The notes beneath the pieces were generated by a model. That model was not told the DNA's origin. It did not search any database and saw nothing but the letters and a program-made list of their open reading frames with translations. Positions 58,864 through 64,000 of a stretch of 64,000 nt of DNA are shown here, piece after piece. Source of the stretch: Tuwongella immobilis. GTDB taxonomy: Bacteria; Planctomycetota; Planctomycetia; Gemmatales; Gemmataceae. Position numbers and translations under genes: made by a program. The stretch covers positions 4,316,920 to 4,380,919 of the forward strand of contig NZ_LR593887.1 of the NCBI RefSeq assembly GCF_901538355.1, written 5' to 3'. Each line of letters starts with the position of its first letter. Within the stretch, counting starts at the first letter, position 1.

Positions 58864-61863
58864 TCATTCGCGGACAATCGCCTCATCCAGATTCATGATC
58901 GCCCGCGCCAAGAGCGTCCACGCCGCTTGTTTCGGGGCATCCGCCGCATTCGGGGCCAATCGCTTGGCTTCGTCGGGCTGTTTGGCCAGTCGTTCGCTCT
59001 GATTCGCCAAAAACGTCCGCAGCGTTTGTTGCTCCGCCGTCGTTGGGAATCGCGTCAGAATGCGGCGAAACAGCATCTCCACCCCGTCGGCATCCGCCAA
59101 TTTGGAAGTCATCACTTCCTTGGCCAATGCTTGCGCGGCTTCCAGAAACACGACATCGTTCAACAAGGTGAGCGCTTGCAACGGGGTGTTCGACACTTCC
59201 CGCCGAGCCACACAGACTTCCCCGCTGGGGCCATCGAATGTCGCAAACGCCGCATACGGGGCCGTGCGCTTGGCGAAGGTATACAGGCCGCGCCGGTAGC
59301 GATCTGGTCCGGTGCTGGTCCGCCAGGCAATCTGACCATACGTCCCTTCGGTGGTGACGCCGGGCGGTTGTGGCGGAAAGACGCTCGGCCCGCCGATGGT
59401 CGGCGTGAGCAGTCCGCTGGCCCGCAGCATCCCATCGCGGATCATCTCCGCTTCCAGCCGCACCCGTGGCCCACGCGCCAACAAGCGATTATCCGGATCG
59501 CGCTTCAGCAGCTCCGCCGTCACCCGCGATTGCTGGCGATAGGTGGCGCTGGTGACCATCAGTCGATGCATCGCCTTCATGCTCCAACCCGATTCCACGA
59601 ATTGGATTGCGAGCCAATCGAGCAATTCCGGGTGGCTGGGGAATTCGCCCTGGTAGCCGAAATCGCCCACGGTCGAGACGATTCCCTTACCGAAAAAGGC
59701 GGCCCACTGCCGATTCATCGTCACCCGACCGACCAGCGGATGATTCGGCGAAACCAGCCACTTGGCAAAGCTGAGCCGATTCTTGGGCCAAGTCGCGGGC
59801 ATCTCCGGCAGCACCGCCAGCGTCGTCGGCTCGACGGCTTCTGCGGGTTGCAGCCATTCGCCGCGATGGTGCAAGAAGGTCTTGCGAGGATTTTCTGCCG
59901 GGCGTTCCTGCATCACCAACGTGTGCGGAAATTCGGGCATCTGCTTGCGAATCGCATCAATCGCCGATCGCTCTTTGGCAATCTGCGGCGCTACTTGCAG
60001 GAACGTCTGGCGAAGCTGCATCCCCTGCTCCGCCGAGCGTTTGTCTGCGGGAATCGCCAGAATCGCCTCGATTTCCGTGGGAAGTTCGCGGGCGGCAAGC
60101 TTGCCAGTCGATTCGGTCAGCCCGAGTCGGAATCGGCCCAAACCCGCCGCATAATGGCGCTCGAACAGCAGCTTGACCCGATATTCTTTGGCTTGTTGGG
60201 CGGACTGGAACGGAAACACGGCCCAATGCGATTGCCCCTGTCGGCCATTGGTGTCCCAACCCGTTTGCGGATTGCCATCAATCGCCGCCGCCGCCGTGAA
60301 GTGGCCATTGGCGTAACTCGCCGTCGCTTGATGCAACGGCACCGGCTTGCCATCCGCCAGCACGGTCACTTCACAAAGCGTGAAACTCCCATAAGGCCCC
60401 TCATAATCGACGCGGCCCGGCCCACCCGCCGGAAGTCGCTCATCGGCCATGGCTTCGATGCGCAGCCCGGTCAACGGCTTGCCATCCGCGGGCAGGACAA
60501 TCTCGTAGGTGTCCGACTTCGTGCTATCCCCCGAGACGAAAATCGAATGATCGGGCTGAATCGTGAGCAACGGCAAATTCGACGAAACCGCCGCCGGTCG
60601 GGGCGTCTGCCACGCCACACTCGCGGGCGTCACCTGCGCCAACCAGTCGGCGAAGGCTTTCTCGTAGGCCGCCTCGCTGCCAAAGGCTTGCGGCAACTCA
60701 CGGGTCATTCGGTCGATTTGTTGCTGCAATTCCTGACGTTTTCGCAGAATTTCCGGACGCTTCAGAGGCAACCGTGGCTCATCGGCATTGTTCAAAAACG
60801 CGAACATCCCGAAGTATTCCCGATGCGTGATCGGATCGAATTTGTGCGTATGACACTGGGCACAACCAACGGTCAGCCCCAGCCAAACCTTCCCCGTGGT
60901 GGCCACGCGATCGGCCATTGCATGATAACGAAATTCGAGCGGATCAATTCCGCCTTCTTCGTTCAGCATCGTATTGCGATGGAACCCCGTCGCCACCCGT
61001 TGCGATTCCGTCGCATTCGGGAGCAGATCCCCCGCCAACTGCTCGATCGTAAATCGATCAAACGGCATATCTCGATTGATCGCATCAATCACCCAGTCGC
61101 GATACGGCCAAATCGAACGCGGGCGATCTTTTTCGTATCCATTCGTGTCCGCATAGCGTGCCAAATCCAGCCACAACCGGCCCCAGCGCTCGCCATAATG
61201 CGGCGATGCCAACAGCCGATCGACGAGCCGCTCCACCGCATCCGGCGAACGATCATTCAGAAAGGCTTCCGTTTCTTCAATGGTCGGCGGCAGGCCAATG
61301 AGATCGTAACTCAGCCGACGAATCAGCGTTGGTCGATCCGCCTCGGGAGCGGGGGTCAGCCCCTCGGCTTCCAGACGTTTTCGCACAAAGGCATCGATGG
61401 GATTGCGCACCCACGCCGCGTCTTTGACCGTCGGCGGAGTCGGTTTCTTCGGTGGTTGAAACGCCCAATGCCCGGGATATTCCGCCCCCGATTGAATCCA
61501 ACGCACGAGAATCGCTTTTTGAGCCGCATTCAACGGCTTTTTCACTTCCGGCGGCGGCATCACCACCGATTCATCCATCTCGTGGATGCGCGCGACCAAT
61601 TCGCTCGCGTCGGGTTTGCCCGGCACAATCGCCAATTCCCCGGACTTCCCCGGCTTCAAGGCGGCATCGCGCAAATCGAGTCGCAGCCCACCTTTGCGAG
61701 TTTTCGCATCCGGACCATGACATTGAAAGCAATGCGAAGACAGAATCGGTCGCACATCACGGGCGAAATCCGGTGCTGGCTCCCCCGCCGCCGCTGACCG
61801 GCCGCAGAAGAACCCCAGAAATAGCCCCATCATTGCGATGCCAAGCCGGGAAGAGTGCATCAT
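58864..61863 (-). CDS. DUF1549/DUF1553 cytochrome c-type planctomycete protein
   Basis: 999 residues from ATG 61863, 130 bases from the divergent csaA. Signal peptide (MMHSSRLGIAMMGLFLGFFCGRSAAA), then PSD1-type haem site CFQCH (C45, C48, H49) in DFARDVRPILSSHCFQCHGPDAKTRKGGLRLD. DUF1549 follows (PVDAF..RLEAEGLTPAPEADR, TLIRRLSYDLIGLPPT), then a central carbohydrate-binding-like region (residues 480-640). DUF1553 closes it (FAKWLVSPNHPLVGRVTMNRQWAAFFGKGIVSTVGDFGYQGE, HPELLDWLAIQFVESGWSMKAMHRLMVTSATYRQ). Function in the periplasm, perhaps polysaccharide breakdown, is unproven. Confidence 0.95.
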   Translation of the reverse strand: MMHSSRLGIAMMGLFLGFFCGRSAAAGEPAPDFARDVRPILSSHCFQCHGPDAKTRKGGLRLDLRDAALKPGKSGELAIVPGKPDASELVARIHEMDESVVMPPPEVKKPLNAAQKAILVRWIQSGAEYPGHWAFQPPKKPTPPTVKDAAWVRNPIDAFVRKRLEAEGLTPAPEADRPTLIRRLSYDLIGLPPTIEETEAFLNDRSPDAVERLVDRLLASPHYGERWGRLWLDLARYADTNGYEKDRPRSIWPYRDWVIDAINRDMPFDRFTIEQLAGDLLPNATESQRVATGFHRNTMLNEEGGIDPLEFRYHAMADRVATTGKVWLGLTVGCAQCHTHKFDPITHREYFGMFAFLNNADEPRLPLKRPEILRKRQELQQQIDRMTRELPQAFGSEAAYEKAFADWLAQVTPASVAWQTPRPAAVSSNLPLLTIQPDHSIFVSGDSTKSDTYEIVLPADGKPLTGLRIEAMADERLPAGGPGRVDYEGPYGSFTLCEVTVLADGKPVPLHQATASYANGHFTAAAAIDGNPQTGWDTNGRQGQSHWAVFPFQSAQQAKEYRVKLLFERHYAAGLGRFRLGLTESTGKLAARELPTEIEAILAIPADKRSAEQGMQLRQTFLQVAPQIAKERSAIDAIRKQMPEFPHTLVMQERPAENPRKTFLHHRGEWLQPAEAVEPTTLAVLPEMPATWPKNRLSFAKWLVSPNHPLVGRVTMNRQWAAFFGKGIVSTVGDFGYQGEFPSHPELLDWLAIQFVESGWSMKAMHRLMVTSATYRQQSRVTAELLKRDPDNRLLARGPRVRLEAEMIRDGMLRASGLLTPTIGGPSVFPPQPPGVTTEGTYGQIAWRTSTGPDRYRRGLYTFAKRTAPYAAFATFDGPSGEVCVARREVSNTPLQALTLLNDVVFLEAAQALAKEVMTSKLADADGVEMLFRRILTRFPTTAEQQTLRTFLANQSERLAKQPDEAKRLAPNAADAPKQAAWTLLARAIMNLDEAIVRE

Positions 61864-61993
61864 CGCAGCATCTCGAATCAAAGCCCCAAAACGATCATCA
61901 GGCGGGAACGAACCCACGAACGCGGTCTCTGCTCTATGATAAACCGTTTCTGCGGGTGGAGATACACGGGACTCCGATTCGAGGTGAAAAATC

Positions 61994-62332
61994 ATGGACC
62001 AGATCAGTTGGAACGACTTTGCGAAAGTCGAAATTCGCGTCGGCACCATTCAAGAAGTCGCACCCTTTCCCAACGCTCGCAAGCCCGCCTATCAACTCCT
62101 CATCGACTTTGGCCCCGAAATTGGACTGCGACGTTCCAGCGCCCAAATCACCGATCGTTACACACCCGTTACACTCATCGGTCGCCAAATTCTGGCAGTG
62201 GTCAACTTCCCAGTGAAACAAATTGCCAACTTTTTCTCGGAAGTGCTCGTACTCGGTCTGCATGACAACGATGGGGCGGTTGTCCTGGTCGGTCCCGATC
62301 AGCCGATCCCGAATGGTGTGAAATTAGCCTAG
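61994..62332 (+). CDS. csaA: CsaA-type tRNA-binding/chaperone protein
   Basis: 112 residues. DFAKVEIRVGTIQEVAPFPNARKPAYQLLIDFG, then SSAQITDRY, VVNFPVKQIANFFSEVLVLG, the compact EMAP/OB-fold tRNA-binding domain of CsaA. Members dimerise and have export-related chaperone activity in Bacillus. Transcribed divergently from the DUF1549 gene. Confidence 0.92.
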   Translation: MDQISWNDFAKVEIRVGTIQEVAPFPNARKPAYQLLIDFGPEIGLRRSSAQITDRYTPVTLIGRQILAVVNFPVKQIANFFSEVLVLGLHDNDGAVVLVGPDQPIPNGVKLA

Positions 62333-62517
62333 AATCAGAAGATTTCATAGCGAACATTCTCGACATTTTGAGATTTCGATCCACTGAAAATCTCCAGTGA
62401 AATGGATACTCCAACGTTCCTAAAGGCAGCCATTCCGTTTAGTGAAACGCTTTCCATGGATTGACGAAAGTCGATTCATAAATCTGAAAAAAATCTCATT
62501 TTTCTCCCCCAATTGCC

Positions 62518-62547
62518 TTTACATCCCGGTAGATGGGAGGCTATCTT
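62518..62547 (+). promoter_or_regulatory. Candidate promoter in the gap upstream of the DUF1559 gene
   Basis: TTTACA and TATCTT are separated by 18 bases, 138 bases before the ATG. The 352-base gap (62333-62684) otherwise holds only AT-rich sequence and no gene that I can support. Confidence 0.3.
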
Positions 62548-62684
62548 TAGCCATGAAGAAGTGATGAAGTGGGAACTCTCCATTCCTCTACTCGCAAGCA
62601 TCCTTCTTGCCATATTCTCTTTTACTCATCGCCGTAACCGTTGATCGGATAGGCTCCCGATCAACTCAGGTAAGGGATCTATTC

Positions 62685-63608
62685 ATGCAGATCACCTCGC
62701 TGCGTCGCCGCGCGTTCACGCTCATTGAACTGCTGGTCGTGATCGCAATTATTGCGATTTTGATCGGTCTGCTGCTCCCCGCCGTGCAAAAAGTACGCGA
62801 AGCAGCCGCCCGAATGACCTGCCAAAATAACATCAAGCAGCTCGCCATCGCCTCGCACAGCTTCGAAAGCGCCATCGGCACGCTGCCCGAAGGCATGCTC
62901 CGCGACGGCTGGGGCCCAATCGCCCAATTGCTGCCGTACATCGAACAAGAAAACCTGTTCCGCCAATTGGTGATTACGCCCAACGCGACCACCAGCTCTC
63001 AGCTGTATTTCTTCAACGGCACCAACCAGACCGCGATGCGGAACTCGATTAAAACGCTCATCTGCCCCTCGACGTTCCCTGGCAGCTCTGCGGAACGTGG
63101 CAATATTGGGATTTACTACGGAACTGCAGGTGTGGATTGGACTCCCGCGAATACGACGTGGGCGAATACGCACCTCGCATTCTCAGGTTCATTTGCTCAA
63201 CAAATGGGCAAAACCAACTACCTGGGTGTCGCCGGTGACTGGCGATATGGCGATGGCTACCGTGGCGTGTTCTACTTCAACCAAAAGCTGATGGTGAACC
63301 AAATCACCGATGGTAGCAGCAACACGATGATGTTCGGTGAAGTTGCTGGCGGTAAGTTCGGTGCGACCACTTCGCCGAACTATTATGCATACAGTTGGGG
63401 TACTAACTCGCTGTTCACAGCCTTTGGTGTGTCGAACGCCATGGATGATTTCGCTGGCGCGGAATTCGCCAGCCGTCACACGCAATTGATTAACTTTGCC
63501 TACGCCGATGGCTCTGTCCGTCCGCTTCGCAACCCGACGAGTGTTGCGTTCCCGCTGCTTGCCGCCATGGCAGGCAAGAGCGACGGCCAGGTCATCAACT
63601 TCGAGTAA
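62685..63608 (+). CDS. DUF1559 protein with prepilin-like N-terminus
   Basis: 307 residues from ATG 62685. [55 protein letters not shown] is the type IV prepilin-like signal and hydrophobic helix typical of this family. The globular part ends with DGSVRPL (H-x-G pattern family variant). Very abundant in planctomycetes; probably surface or pseudopilus-associated. Role not established. Confidence 0.93.
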   Translation: MQITSLRRRAFTLIELLVVIAIIAILIGLLLPAVQKVREAAARMTCQNNIKQLAIASHSFESAIGTLPEGMLRDGWGPIAQLLPYIEQENLFRQLVITPNATTSSQLYFFNGTNQTAMRNSIKTLICPSTFPGSSAERGNIGIYYGTAGVDWTPANTTWANTHLAFSGSFAQQMGKTNYLGVAGDWRYGDGYRGVFYFNQKLMVNQITDGSSNTMMFGEVAGGKFGATTSPNYYAYSWGTNSLFTAFGVSNAMDDFAGAEFASRHTQLINFAYADGSVRPLRNPTSVAFPLLAAMAGKSDGQVINFE

Positions 63609-63672
63609 TGCCTCCAAGCCTGGCTCCATGCATATGGATGATCCAGCCTGCGAATTCGGGTTCGATTTCTCG

Positions 63673-63700
63673 TGCGGAACGTGGAAGACCGCGTTCCGCA
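63673..63700. repeat. 9-bp inverted repeat between DUF1559 and lipoprotein genes
   Basis: TGCGGAACG pairs with CGTTCCGCA around a 10-base loop, without a T run. It may attenuate or stabilise the transcript. Confidence 0.5.
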
Positions 63701-63730
63701 TTCGCTTGATCTTCATCGGGAGAGTTTTCG

Positions 63731-63916
63731 GTGACAACTTGGATTCGTCGATTGATGGTGGCGATGGTGTTCGCCAGTGTGATGCTCACCGGGTGCGGTG
63801 GTTCGGATGTGGACGAGAAGCAACCGAAACTCGCTGGCCCGCCTGATCCGCGGATCAAAGGGCCGGCTGCGATTGGTGGCACCAAGGGTGGCACCGGTGA
63901 AGCGACCCTGCCCTGA
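63731..63916 (+). CDS. Small lipoprotein
   Basis: 61 residues from GTG 63731. Basic start, hydrophobic segment and lipobox LTGC, then a short hydrophilic tail (GGSDVDEKQPKLAGPPDPRIKGPAAIGG). Small lipoproteins of this kind often follow DUF1559 genes in planctomycetes, suggesting a shared operon or complex. Confidence 0.75.
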   Translation: MTTWIRRLMVAMVFASVMLTGCGGSDVDEKQPKLAGPPDPRIKGPAAIGGTKGGTGEATLP

Positions 63917-64000
63917 TTCATCCCTCACGGAACGGAATCGTCCGCACCGATTTCGCACATGAGGCTCTCAGTTCCGCCCTTCGAAATGACCCACTTCATT

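Noticed and set aside
58828-61797. 989-residue open frame on the + strand
   Set aside because: It is the antisense shadow of the DUF1549/DUF1553 gene, rich in R/H/P and without any family motif.

Overview
The window looks like a planctomycete chromosome, probably a Gemmataceae-type relative. The clues are a DUF1559 protein with a prepilin-like N-terminus (62.7 kb), a 999-residue DUF1549/DUF1553 protein with a CxxCH haem motif (58.9-61.9 kb), an ECF sigma/anti-sigma pair controlling exported sulfatase and YHYH proteins (41-48 kb), and a TIGR03067-like exported protein (34.7 kb).

Layout. (1) About 1-34.3 kb is most of a siphophage-type prophage, all on the + strand. It carries replication and accessory genes (replisome organisers, VRR-NUC nuclease, MazG-like NTPase, DUF5131, DUF4326, DNA methyltransferase), TerS/TerL, portal, protease and an HK97-type capsid. 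A cluster of tRNA-like elements follows, then connector and tail genes. The tail chaperone pair has a canonical -1 slippery site (CCCAAAC), and a long proline-rich tape measure follows. Next come a cysteine-rich repeat fibre, three glycosyltransferase-type genes, and a late block with a papain-like peptidase and a holin-like protein. It ends at a strong terminator. (2) About 34.4-40.9 kb is an accessory segment. A TIGR03067-like gene is cut by an IS3-family element, followed by a DUF4365 nuclease-like gene, a protein made of seven 15-residue repeats, a coupled coiled-coil protein, and small genes between two strong terminators. (3) About 41.0-48.0 kb is one operon: ECF sigma factor, membrane anti-sigma, exported protein, SHD1-YHYH-PEBP fusion, sulfatase and metallophosphatase. 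(4) About 48.2-49.6 kb holds small genes, then what looks like the displaced 3' end of a tRNA or tmRNA gene with its own terminator. This is a candidate right attachment site for a large island whose left end and integrase lie outside the window.

(5) 49.8-54.75 kb is the most interesting locus: a Cas6-reverse transcriptase-Cas1 fusion of about 918 residues with all catalytic motifs visible, cas2 overlapping it by ATGA, a 349-base leader, and a 23-repeat CRISPR array. The array has one near-duplicated spacer, and several spacers contain inverted repeats. No interference genes are in the window, so the module either works with an effector elsewhere or is a stand-alone adaptation and crRNA-processing unit. 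(6) 55.0-64.0 kb is ordinary chromosome: Gfo/Idh/MocA oxidoreductase, a proline-rich lipoprotein with a hydrolase-like domain, TruD, the DUF1549/DUF1553 protein (- strand), CsaA, a DUF1559 protein and a small lipoprotein.

Function names come from motifs and remembered family features; no database search was possible. Phage structural roles from capsid to tail tube rest partly on gene order.
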